In this document: in pieces, positions 1 through 5,751 of the stretch
Position numbering within the stretch: the stretch's first letter is position 1
How the letters are laid out: each line of letters begins with the position of its first letter
Source: Maricaulis sp.
Lineage (GTDB): Bacteria; Pseudomonadota; Alphaproteobacteria; Caulobacterales; Maricaulaceae
Reading direction: 5' to 3'
Length of the DNA: 5,923 bases
Assembly (NCBI GenBank): GCA_002694345.1
Contig: NZLV01000132.1
Span: 1-5,923 of the forward strand
Made by a program: the position numbers and the translations under genes
The notes under the pieces: model-generated
Database searches by the model: none
The model's input: only the letters and a program-made list of their open reading frames with translations
Told to the model about the DNA's origin: nothing

Positions 1-989
1 AGGCCTCTGGCCGGGCCCTGCTCGATCTGATCGAGGACGTGCTGGACATTTCCAAGATCGAATCCGGCATGGCGGTCTTCGATCGCGATCCCTTCGACCT
101 GTTCGAGCTTGTGACCGGCGCTGCCGAGGTCGTGCGCCCGATCGCCGAGGGCAAGGGGCTGGCACTGCGGCTGGAACTGGAAACATCGCTGCCCGAACAC
201 GTCCTGGGCGATGGCAAGCGCGTTCGCCAGGTCCTGATCAACATGATCGGCAATGCCGCCAAATTCACCGATGCGGGCGAGATCCGGGTGAAAGCCATGT
301 CCGGCGAGGGCGATGCCGTCCTGTTCCAGGTCATCGATACCGGGCCGGGTATTCCGGCCGACCGTCACGCCCAGGTGTTCGACCGCTTCGCACAGGTCGA
401 TGACAGCACCACGCGCCGGCATGGCGGGACGGGGCTGGGCCTGACCATCTGCCGGGAAATCGTCGAGCGTTGCGGGGGCCGGATCGGTCTGGACAGCGAA
501 CCGGGGAAGGGATCCTGTTTCTGGTTCGAACTTCCCCTTCCCGCAGTCGAGGCGCAGCAGGATGTGGCGGCGTCACCCGGTCTCCTGATCCCGTCGCCAT
601 CGGCCCGCGGCGGACGGGTCCTGGTGGTCGATGATGTCGAGACCAACCGGGTCGTGGCCGCGGCCCTGGTCAGCAAGGCCGGCTATGAGGTTGAAATGGC
701 CTCGAACGGCGAGGAAGCGCTGGAGAGCCTTGAGGCCTGCGAGTTCGATGCGGTTTTCATGGATATCCAGATGCCGGTCATGTCGGGCGAGGACGCCATC
801 GCGATGATCCGGCAAAGCCGGAAACCCTATGCCAATCTGCCGATCTATGCGGTGACGGCTGATGCAACGGCCGGAGCGCGTGAACGCTATCTAGAAATGG
901 GCGCTACCGGTTATCTGGCCAAGCCCCTCGACCTTGGCATGATCCAGTCGGTGCTCAACGCGGCTCTGGACGAACGCAAGCGCGCCTAG
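1..989 (+). CDS. Hybrid sensor histidine kinase, 3' part (HisKA end, HATPase, receiver domain)
   Basis: The reading frame is open from base 3, so the gene begins upstream of the window; 328 residues are visible. A GTG at 39 could be read as a start but lies inside the conserved HisKA second helix (LLDLIEDVLDISKIESG), so it is not one. The phosphorylated histidine is off the edge. The HATPase domain follows (visible residues about 60–180) with N-box NMIGNAAKFT, G1 box DTGPGIP, F-box VFDRFAQ and G2 box GGTGLGL. A receiver domain spans about residues 203–325, with acidic pair DD (210–211), phosphoacceptor Asp254 in MDIQMP, Thr285 and Lys307 in AKP. All key receiver residues are present. By family knowledge, such proteins autophosphorylate on His and pass phosphate to their own receiver, then usually to a histidine phosphotransfer protein. 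No Hpt domain follows here, so a separate Hpt partner or a self-contained phosphatase role is inferred. Signal and sensor domain cannot be seen. Confidence 0.93.
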   Translation, partial: ASGRALLDLIEDVLDISKIESGMAVFDRDPFDLFELVTGAAEVVRPIAEGKGLALRLELETSLPEHVLGDGKRVRQVLINMIGNAAKFTDAGEIRVKAMSGEGDAVLFQVIDTGPGIPADRHAQVFDRFAQVDDSTTRRHGGTGLGLTICREIVERCGGRIGLDSEPGKGSCFWFELPLPAVEAQQDVAASPGLLIPSPSARGGRVLVVDDVETNRVVAAALVSKAGYEVEMASNGEEALESLEACEFDAVFMDIQMPVMSGEDAIAMIRQSRKPYANLPIYAVTADATAGARERYLEMGATGYLAKPLDLGMIQSVLNAALDERKRA

Positions 990-1423
990 CGGGCCTCGGC
1001 CAGGCCTTCGCGGGCCAGCTCGTCAGCCCTTTCATTGCCCGGATCTCCGGCATGCCCTTTCACCCAGCGCCACTCGATCGAGTGCGCGCGCGCCAGCTCG
1101 TCGAGATGCTGCCAGAGGTCGACATTCTTGACCGGCTTTTTGTCGGCCGTTTTCCAGCCGCGCTTCTTCCAGCCATGGATCCACTTGGTGATCCCGTCTC
1201 GCAGATAGACGCTGTCGGTGATCAGGATGACGTCCTTGTCCTTGCGCTTGAGCGCTTCGAGCGCCTTGATCGCCGCCATCATTTCCATGCGGTTATTGGT
1301 GGTCTCGGGCTCACCGCCCTTGAGTTCCTTGCGATGGCCATTCCATTCCAGGATGGCGCCCCAGCCGCCCGGGCCGGGGTTTCCGGAACAGGCGCCGTCG
1401 GTATGGATGATGATCTGGGTCAC
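986..1423 (-). CDS. rnhA: Ribonuclease HI
   Basis: A 145-residue protein that hydrolyses the RNA strand of RNA–DNA hybrids in the cytoplasm (R-loops, primer remnants). It aligns with E. coli RNase HI over nearly the whole length. The catalytic residues are Asp9 (HTDGACSGNPGPGGWG), Glu47 (TTNNRMEMMAA), Asp70 (ITDSVYLRDG) and Asp134, with the assisting His124 in WVKGHAGDPGNERADELA. The basic handle region WKKRGWKTADKKPVKNVDLW (residues 85–104) that grips the hybrid is nearly identical to the E. coli one. It lacks the roughly 10-residue C-terminal tail of the E. coli protein (155 aa). The start is GTG at 1423–1421, chosen because it gives the normal N-terminus and no in-frame ATG lies close upstream. 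It overlaps the TGA of the upstream gene (GTGA) and has no clear Shine-Dalgarno, so translation probably depends on coupling. Its TAG stop overlaps the kinase stop on the other strand. Confidence 0.97.
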   Translation of the reverse strand: MTQIIIHTDGACSGNPGPGGWGAILEWNGHRKELKGGEPETTNNRMEMMAAIKALEALKRKDKDVILITDSVYLRDGITKWIHGWKKRGWKTADKKPVKNVDLWQHLDELARAHSIEWRWVKGHAGDPGNERADELAREGLAEAR

Positions 1424-1791
1424 GCGATGATGTCGTCCAAGGCAATGTCCTGGGCCTTGTAGAAGGTCAGGCGGTCAAAGTAGCCGCGTTGTAGCCGGAT
1501 CAGCCCGTCCTGGACATGGAAGAACCCACACCCGCGCAGCCCGGCCGGATCGCTCCATTCCAGCATCGCCCACTCGCCATCCTCGAACAGGTTCTCGACA
1601 TGGCAGACCATGGTCGCGCGGGCGAACTCCGTCTCGAACAGGCGGCGGATATTCTCCCGGCCCTCCAGCGGGGCATAGGCAACCTGATGGTTGACCGCAT
1701 CTGCATGGTAGAGAACAGCCAGGGCGTCGACATCTGCCGCGTTGAAGGCGTCGACCCAGGACCTCACGACGGCTTTGGGAGAGGCGGACAT
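1420..1791 (-). CDS. NTF2-like / SnoaL-like domain protein
   Basis: A 123-residue single-domain protein. The pattern SWVDAFNAADVDALAVLYHADAV (split across residues 11–33), the following GRENIRRLF helix, and the strands FEDGEWAMLEW, GCGFFHVQDGLI and GYFDRLTFYKAQ are typical of the SnoaL/NTF2-like alpha+beta barrel, whose conical pocket binds small hydrophobic ligands. The family includes isomerases, cyclases, hydrolases and many proteins of unknown role; the sequence does not let me name a substrate. The start is ATG at 1791–1789, with GGAAGGA at 1803–1797 five bases upstream. A longer reading frame extends to 2079, but those extra residues are an out-of-frame translation of the DUF1801 gene. 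The ATG overlaps the upstream TGA by one base (TGATG), and its own TGA overlaps the rnhA start, so all three are probably co-translated. Confidence 0.85.
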   Translation of the reverse strand: MSASPKAVVRSWVDAFNAADVDALAVLYHADAVNHQVAYAPLEGRENIRRLFETEFARATMVCHVENLFEDGEWAMLEWSDPAGLRGCGFFHVQDGLIRLQRGYFDRLTFYKAQDIALDDIIA

Positions 1792-2222
1792 CAATTTCCT
1801 TCCGGGTATTTCTCGGCCATGTCGGCCAGACCGGCACGGATCAATTCTTCCAGGACATCCAGGTCCACATCGGCCAGCTTGTTGATGTAGAGACAGGATT
1901 TGCCCAGCTTGTGCTTGCCCAGCCGGGCCAGGATGGCGCTGAAGTCGGTGTAGCCGGGCATGATGTAGACGACGAGATTGGCCTTGCGCGCGGAAAATCC
2001 GGTGCGCATGAAATCGCCCTCGCGACCACTCTCGTATGTGTAGTGATACGTGCCGAAGCCGACGATGGACGGCCCCCACATACGGGCCTCCCAGCCGGTG
2101 ATCCGGCTCATCATGTCCAGCAGAACGGCCGCATCGGCGCGGCGCACCGGATGCTCGATGGCTGCCACATAATCAGCCGCTGACACTGCGGTGGGCTGGG
2201 TCTTGTTCGGGGCGTTTCCCAT
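1791..2222 (-). CDS. DUF1801 domain protein
   Basis: A 143-residue, probably cytoplasmic protein with no signal peptide or membrane segment. It carries the DUF1801 signature: MWGPSIVGFGTYHY at residues 48–61, YESGREGDF just after, then GFSARKANLVVYIMPGY (75–91) and LGKHKLGKSCLYINKLADVD (101–120). The fold is a small alpha/beta domain related to the YdhG-like group; its biochemical role is not established, and I do not assign one. The start is ATG at 2222–2220, preceded by AGGAAAG (2237–2231) at 8 bases, a good ribosome site. It is the second gene of the cluster, 38 bp after the ispH stop, and its TGA overlaps the ATG of the SnoaL-like gene. The first 16 or so residues are variable and probably unstructured. 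Confidence 0.88.
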   Translation of the reverse strand: MGNAPNKTQPTAVSAADYVAAIEHPVRRADAAVLLDMMSRITGWEARMWGPSIVGFGTYHYTYESGREGDFMRTGFSARKANLVVYIMPGYTDFSAILARLGKHKLGKSCLYINKLADVDLDVLEELIRAGLADMAEKYPEGN

Positions 2223-2260
2223 CGGCCTCGCTTTCCTGTTCCGCCGGTCCGGCCAGCGGA

Positions 2261-3208
2261 TCAGGCGACGGCGCGGGGCAGCTTAAACACGATGTCCTCA
2301 TCGGTCACGCGGACATCCTCCAGCGTCACGTCAAAGCGGTCCTGGAAGGCTTCGATCAGGCCCTGGACAAGGTCTTCCGGTGCCGAGGCTCCGGCGGTGA
2401 TGCCGACGGCGTTCACATCGCCCAGCGCGTCCCAGTCCACATCAGCGGCGCAGGAGACCAGCTGGGCCCGCGGCGCGCCGGCGCGCTGGGCCACTTCAAC
2501 CAGGCGGACGGAATTCGAGGAATTGGGTGCCCCGATCACGAAGACGATGTCGCTGTGCGGGGCCAGCGCCTTCACGGCGGCCTGGCGGTTGGTCGTGGCG
2601 TAGCAGATGTCTTCCTTGTGCGGCACTTTCATCTCAGGGAAGCGCGCCTGCAGGACATCCACGATCGCCGATGTGTCATCGACCGACAGCGTGGTCTGGG
2701 TCACGAAGGCGAGGCGGCTGGCATCCTTGGGCTGGAAGGCCTGCGCATCCTCGATGGTCTCGATCAGCGTCATCGTGCCGTCCGGCAACTGGCCCATCGT
2801 GCCGATCACTTCGGGATGGCCGGCATGACCGATGAGCAGGATCTCGTCGCCATTGTCCTGATGCCGCTGCGCTTCGACATGCACCTTGGACACAAGCGGG
2901 CAGGTCGCATCGACATAGATCATGTTGCGGCGCTGCGCTTCGGCAGGAACCTGTTTGGGTACCCCATGGGCGGAGAACACGACCGGACGGTCGTCCGGGC
3001 ATTCGTCCAGTTCTTCCACGAAGATGGCGCCCATCGCCTCCAAACGTTCGACGACATGCCGGTTGTGCACGATTTCATGGCGCACATAGACAGGCGATCC
3101 GAAGCGTTCCAGCGCGCGTTCAACGATCTGGATAGCGCGGTCGACACCGGCACAGAAACCGCGCGGAGCGGCGAGCCGGATTGTCAGCTTGGGGCGGGTC
3201 GAACTCAT
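2261..3208 (-). CDS. ispH: 4-hydroxy-3-methylbut-2-enyl diphosphate reductase (IspH/LytB)
   Basis: Last enzyme of the MEP pathway: a cytoplasmic [4Fe-4S] protein that reduces HMBPP to IPP and DMAPP, the isoprenoid building blocks. The 315 residues match the usual length (E. coli 316). The three cluster cysteines are Cys19 (APRGFCAGVDRAI), Cys102 (DATCPLVSKVH) and Cys201 (DICYATTNRQ). Substrate-pocket residues are also present: His47 (HEIVHN), His80 (FSAHGVP), His130 and Glu132 (GHAGHPEVIGT), Thr172 (TQTTLS), the GAPNSSNS loop, and the Ser in ITAGASAPE. The start is ATG at 3208–3206, preceded by AAGGAGA ten bases upstream; the TTG-initiated extension to 3331 has no family support. It is the first gene of the minus-strand cluster and presumably drives expression of the three genes behind it. 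All catalytic residues are intact. Confidence 0.98.
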   Translation of the reverse strand: MSSTRPKLTIRLAAPRGFCAGVDRAIQIVERALERFGSPVYVRHEIVHNRHVVERLEAMGAIFVEELDECPDDRPVVFSAHGVPKQVPAEAQRRNMIYVDATCPLVSKVHVEAQRHQDNGDEILLIGHAGHPEVIGTMGQLPDGTMTLIETIEDAQAFQPKDASRLAFVTQTTLSVDDTSAIVDVLQARFPEMKVPHKEDICYATTNRQAAVKALAPHSDIVFVIGAPNSSNSVRLVEVAQRAGAPRAQLVSCAADVDWDALGDVNAVGITAGASAPEDLVQGLIEAFQDRFDVTLEDVRVTDEDIVFKLPRAVA

Positions 3209-3330
3209 CCTTGCGGAATCTCCTTCAGCGATGACATTGCGGAAGCCGCACACGCATCGTATGACCGTCCTAACAAAGTGCCCGGCTGCTATCCAGTGGC
3301 GGGGTCCGTTCCCAGGACAGGTAGTGCACA
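3209..3330. promoter_or_regulatory. Divergent intergenic region (ispH / lipoprotein–argS)
   Basis: These 122 bp separate two divergent transcription units and must hold both promoters if each unit has its own. On the plus strand a candidate sigma-70-type promoter is TTGCGG (3237–3242), 17 bp, then TATGAC (3260–3265); it matches 3/6 and 4/6 of consensus, so it is weak evidence. I find no convincing minus-strand pair for ispH. An 8-bp direct repeat TTGCGGAA occurs at 3211–3218 and 3237–3244, and a GAATC site at 3216–3220. No long hairpin or riboswitch-like structure is apparent. Confidence 0.4.
3219..3225 (-). promoter_or_regulatory. Ribosome binding site of ispH
   Basis: AAGGAGA on the minus strand, ten bases before the ATG at 3208. 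It is the strongest Shine-Dalgarno in the window and decides the ispH start against the in-frame TTG at 3331. Its 3' end overlaps a GAATC (GANTC-type) site at 3216–3220. Confidence 0.8.
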
Positions 3331-3906
3331 ATGTTTTCCAGTTCCGCGCGTTCCTTCGCCGCTCTCGCCCTTGCTGCGGGCATGCTCACCGGTTGCCAGA
3401 CCGTCGCCGACGTTCTGGAATCGCCGGAGCCGAATGCGGGTCCGTGCCCGTCTGCCCTGTCGCTGTATGATGCGCACCGTCTGGTCGAGATGGAAGGCGA
3501 TGTCGCGTTCGAGAATGTCGGCTTCACCGGCGAGATTCTCGCCGTGCGCTCCCTGTGCAGCTATTATGGCGAACGTCCGATCCTGGCGAACCTGGAACTC
3601 GACATGGGTTTCGGTCGGGGACCGGCCGCCGATGGCAATGCCCGCACCTATGAGTATTTTGTCGCCGTGACCCGCCGCGACTTCGCCGTGATCCACAAGG
3701 AAACCTTCCCGATCACTGTGCGTTTCGAGCCGGGCCAGGACCGCGTCTACATCACTGAAACGATCGATGCGATCTCCATTCCGCGCGCTGACGAAACGAC
3801 CTCCGGTGTGAACTTCGAGATCATTGTCGGTTTCGAGCTGACGCCTGAACAGATTGCCTTCAACCGTTCCGGACAGCGCTTCCGGGTCTCGGCCGGCCAG
3901 GACTAG
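3331..3906 (+). CDS. Putative lipoprotein of unknown function
   Basis: A 191-residue protein that starts with a signal peptide: a short polar stretch with Arg7, a hydrophobic core (FAALALAAGM) and a lipobox LTGC, with Cys22 as the predicted lipidated residue. Position +2 is Gln, not Asp, which by the usual rule points to the outer membrane. The mature part has two further cysteines, Cys39 (GPCPSA) and Cys76 (SLCSYYG), that could pair in the periplasm. It is rich in alternating beta-type segments: FTGEILAVRSLC, ILANLELDMGFGRGP, YEYFVAVTRRDFAVIHKE, FPITVRFEPG, and a closing VGFELTPEQIAFNRSGQRF. This pattern resembles conserved hypothetical proteins of alphaproteobacteria, but I know no function. 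The start is ATG at 3331, with only a modest AGGACAGG upstream (3314–3321). argS follows after 4 bp, so the two genes are very probably co-transcribed. Confidence 0.82.
   Translation: MFSSSARSFAALALAAGMLTGCQTVADVLESPEPNAGPCPSALSLYDAHRLVEMEGDVAFENVGFTGEILAVRSLCSYYGERPILANLELDMGFGRGPAADGNARTYEYFVAVTRRDFAVIHKETFPITVRFEPGQDRVYITETIDAISIPRADETTSGVNFEIIVGFELTPEQIAFNRSGQRFRVSAGQD
3899..3902 (+). promoter_or_regulatory. Ribosome binding site of argS, inside the lipoprotein gene end
   Basis: AGGA lies eight bases before the ATG at 3911 and within the last codons of the preceding gene, whose TAG is at 3904–3906. It supports the start at 3911 over the in-frame alternative start at 3854 and suggests translational coupling of the two genes. 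Confidence 0.65.
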
Positions 3907-3910
3907 ACAC

Positions 3911-5677
3911 ATGCCTTCAATTGCCGATCAGCTCAGCGCCGTGCTGGGCGACGCGTTTGCTTCCCTCGAGCTTCCGCGAGAGCTGGGCCGTGTGACCCCG
4001 TCCAAGCAAAACCCGGAAATCTTCCCCTTCCAGTGCAATGGCGCCATGCCGGCCGCCAAGCAGGCGAAGACCAATCCGCGGGAACTGGCGGGCAAGCTGG
4101 TCGATTTCCTGCACGGTCTGCCGCAGATCGGCGCGGCCGAGATTGCCGGTCCGGGCTTCATCAATCTGCGTCCGGCCGAGCACCTTTATTCCGAGCGGGC
4201 TGCCGAGATCGCGGCTGATGAACGCGCCGGTGCGCCGGTCGTCGAGACCCCGCGCAAGGTGATGATCGATTTCGGCGGGCCGAATGTGGCCAAGCCGATG
4301 CATGTCGGTCATCTGCGCTCCTCCGTCCTGGGCGACAGCCTGCAGCGCCTGTTCCGCTTCCGCGGCGATGACGTTGTCTCTGACATCCACCTCGGCGATT
4401 GGGGCCTGCAAATGGGTCACCTCATCACCGAGCTGGAAGAGGAACAGCCGGGCCTTCCCTATTTCGACGCAGCGATCACCGACGGCTATCCGTCCGAGCC
4501 GCCGGTCGATATCGAGGATCTCGCGCGCCTCTACCCCCAGGCTTCGGCCAAGGCCAAGTCGGACGAGGCCCGCCTGGAGCGTTCGCGGACGGCCACGGCC
4601 GAACTGCAGGCCGGTCGTCCGGGCTATCGCGCCCTGCTCAAGCATTTCATCGACGTGTCCGTCGCCGCCCTGAAGAAGGATTTCGGGGCGCTGGGCGTGC
4701 ATTTCGACCTGTGGAAGGGCGAAAGCGACGCCGATCCGCTGATCCCCGGCCTGGTTGAGGACTTCAAGACGCGCGGTGTCGCCGAGGAAAGTGACGGCGC
4801 CTGGATCGTCCGCGTCGCCCGCGACGGCGACAAGAAGGAATTGGCTCCGCTCATCCTGGTCTCCAAGACCGGCGCGTCGCTCTACGGCACGACGGACCTG
4901 GCGACCATTCTGGATCGCAAGCAGACGGTCGGACCGGATCTGACGCTCTACGTCGTCGACCTGGCGCAGTCGGACCATTTCGAACAGGTTTTCCGCGCCG
5001 CCGAGAAGGCGGGCCTCGCTGCCGAAGGCGCGCTGGAGCATGTGAAGTTCGGCACCGTGAACGGCACGGACGGCAAGCGTCTGCGCACGCGCGATGGCGG
5101 AACCTTCCGCCTAGCCGACCTGATCTCCAGCGCCATCCAGCGTGCGGATGAACGCCTGAAAGAGGCGGGTCTGGCGGCGGATGTTGGCGCCGAGGAACAT
5201 GACCGTGTCGCCCGCATGGTGGGCTTGGCCGCGATCAAGTTCGCCGACCTGCAGAATTACCGGACCACGAATTACGTCTTCGATCTGGACCGTTTCACCT
5301 CTTTTGAGGGCAAGACCGGTCCCTATCTCCTCTATGCCGCCGTGCGGGTGAAATCCCTGATGCGTCGCGCCGAAGAGGCGGGTGTGAAGCCGGGCACCAT
5401 CCAGGCGGATGCGGCCGAGGAACGCGATTTGGTCCTGGCGCTGGATGCGTTCGGCGCGGCGCTGGAGCAGGCCTGCGAGAACCGGGCGCCCAACACGATC
5501 TGCGACCACGCCTTCACGCTGGCCCAGGCCTTCTCGAAATTCTATTCGGCCTGCCCGATCCTGTCGGCCGAGGATGATGCGATGAAAGCCTCGCGTCTGG
5601 CTCTGGCGCAGGCGACGCTGAAACAGCTGGAGCTGTGCCTCCACCTGCTGGGTCTGGAAGCTCCGGAACGGATGTAG
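3911..5677 (+). CDS. argS: Arginyl-tRNA synthetase
   Basis: A cytoplasmic class I aminoacyl-tRNA synthetase that attaches arginine to tRNA-Arg; 588 residues, against 577 in E. coli. Order of parts: an N-terminal tRNA-recognition (Add-1) domain, about residues 1–90; the Rossmann catalytic domain with the HIGH motif as HVGH (131–134) in NVAKPMHVGHLRSSVLGDS; TDLA (328–331); the KMSKS-like loop KRLRTRDGG (389–397); then the helical DALR anticodon-binding domain, from about 470, ending LLGLEAPERM. The KMSKS loop is degenerate, as in many bacterial ArgRS, and Lys128 just before HVGH is the residue thought to compensate. I chose ATG at 3911 because MPSIADQLSAVLGDAF is a normal family N-terminus and an AGGA sits eight bases upstream; the upstream in-frame extension from 3854 merely re-reads the lipoprotein gene end. 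It is complete, with no frameshift. Confidence 0.98.
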   Translation: MPSIADQLSAVLGDAFASLELPRELGRVTPSKQNPEIFPFQCNGAMPAAKQAKTNPRELAGKLVDFLHGLPQIGAAEIAGPGFINLRPAEHLYSERAAEIAADERAGAPVVETPRKVMIDFGGPNVAKPMHVGHLRSSVLGDSLQRLFRFRGDDVVSDIHLGDWGLQMGHLITELEEEQPGLPYFDAAITDGYPSEPPVDIEDLARLYPQASAKAKSDEARLERSRTATAELQAGRPGYRALLKHFIDVSVAALKKDFGALGVHFDLWKGESDADPLIPGLVEDFKTRGVAEESDGAWIVRVARDGDKKELAPLILVSKTGASLYGTTDLATILDRKQTVGPDLTLYVVDLAQSDHFEQVFRAAEKAGLAAEGALEHVKFGTVNGTDGKRLRTRDGGTFRLADLISSAIQRADERLKEAGLAADVGAEEHDRVARMVGLAAIKFADLQNYRTTNYVFDLDRFTSFEGKTGPYLLYAAVRVKSLMRRAEEAGVKPGTIQADAAEERDLVLALDAFGAALEQACENRAPNTICDHAFTLAQAFSKFYSACPILSAEDDAMKASRLALAQATLKQLELCLHLLGLEAPERM

Positions 5678-5682
5678 TCCGG

Positions 5683-5700
5683 CTCCCCCGTTCGGGGGAG
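5683..5700 (+). terminator. GC-rich hairpin after argS, possible terminator
   Basis: A perfect inverted repeat, CTCCCCC, loop GTTC, GGGGGAG (closing further to CTCCCCCG/CGGGGGAG if the loop shrinks to TT), begins six bases after the argS stop. The stem would be very stable. No run of T follows (the next bases are GCCAGGATAG), so it is not a textbook Rho-independent terminator. It may instead end transcription weakly, protect the mRNA 3' end, or be a copy of a small dispersed palindromic repeat. Confidence 0.5.
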
Positions 5701-5739
5701 GCCAGGATAGCGGGCGTCTGCTAGTGTCGCAGGACCAGT

Positions 5740-5743
5740 GGAG
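5740..5743 (+). promoter_or_regulatory. Ribosome binding site deciding the last gene's start
   Basis: GGAG in AGTGGAGAAATG. It is only two bases from the ATG at 5746 but eight bases from the in-frame ATG at 5752, so the second ATG is the better start. Confidence 0.55.
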
Positions 5744-5751
5744 AAATGCCC

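Noticed and set aside
331..815. Several 80–103 codon minus-strand open frames inside the histidine kinase
   Set aside because: All lie opposite conserved HATPase and receiver motifs and show no plausible ribosome site or domain; they are shadow frames.
1792..2079. N-terminal extension of the SnoaL-like protein to 219 residues
   Set aside because: The extra 96 residues re-read the DUF1801 gene in another frame and look low in complexity (His/Arg rich); the internal ATG has a good ribosome site.
3248..3290. Minus-strand promoter for ispH (TTGTTA at 3276–3271 or TACGAT at 3262–3257)
   Set aside because: Neither element has a matching partner at 16–18 bp, so no promoter can be placed with confidence.
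3209..3331. Upstream TTG start for ispH adding 41 residues
   Set aside because: The extension has no IspH similarity, covers the divergent promoter region and would ignore the strong AAGGAGA before the ATG at 3208.
2555..3670. 371-codon plus-strand open frame opposite ispH and running into the lipoprotein gene
   Set aside because: It is antisense to a gene with all IspH catalytic residues and then out of frame with the lipoprotein gene; its composition is typical of a high-GC shadow frame with no recognisable domain.
3854..3910. Upstream in-frame start for argS
   Set aside because: It would overlap the lipoprotein gene by more than 50 bases and add a non-conserved tail; the ATG at 3911 has an AGGA at proper spacing.
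3917..5041. 374-codon minus-strand open frame opposite argS
   Set aside because: It mirrors the argS codons on the opposite strand, shows no motif, and argS is clearly real. Long antisense frames are expected in GC-rich DNA.
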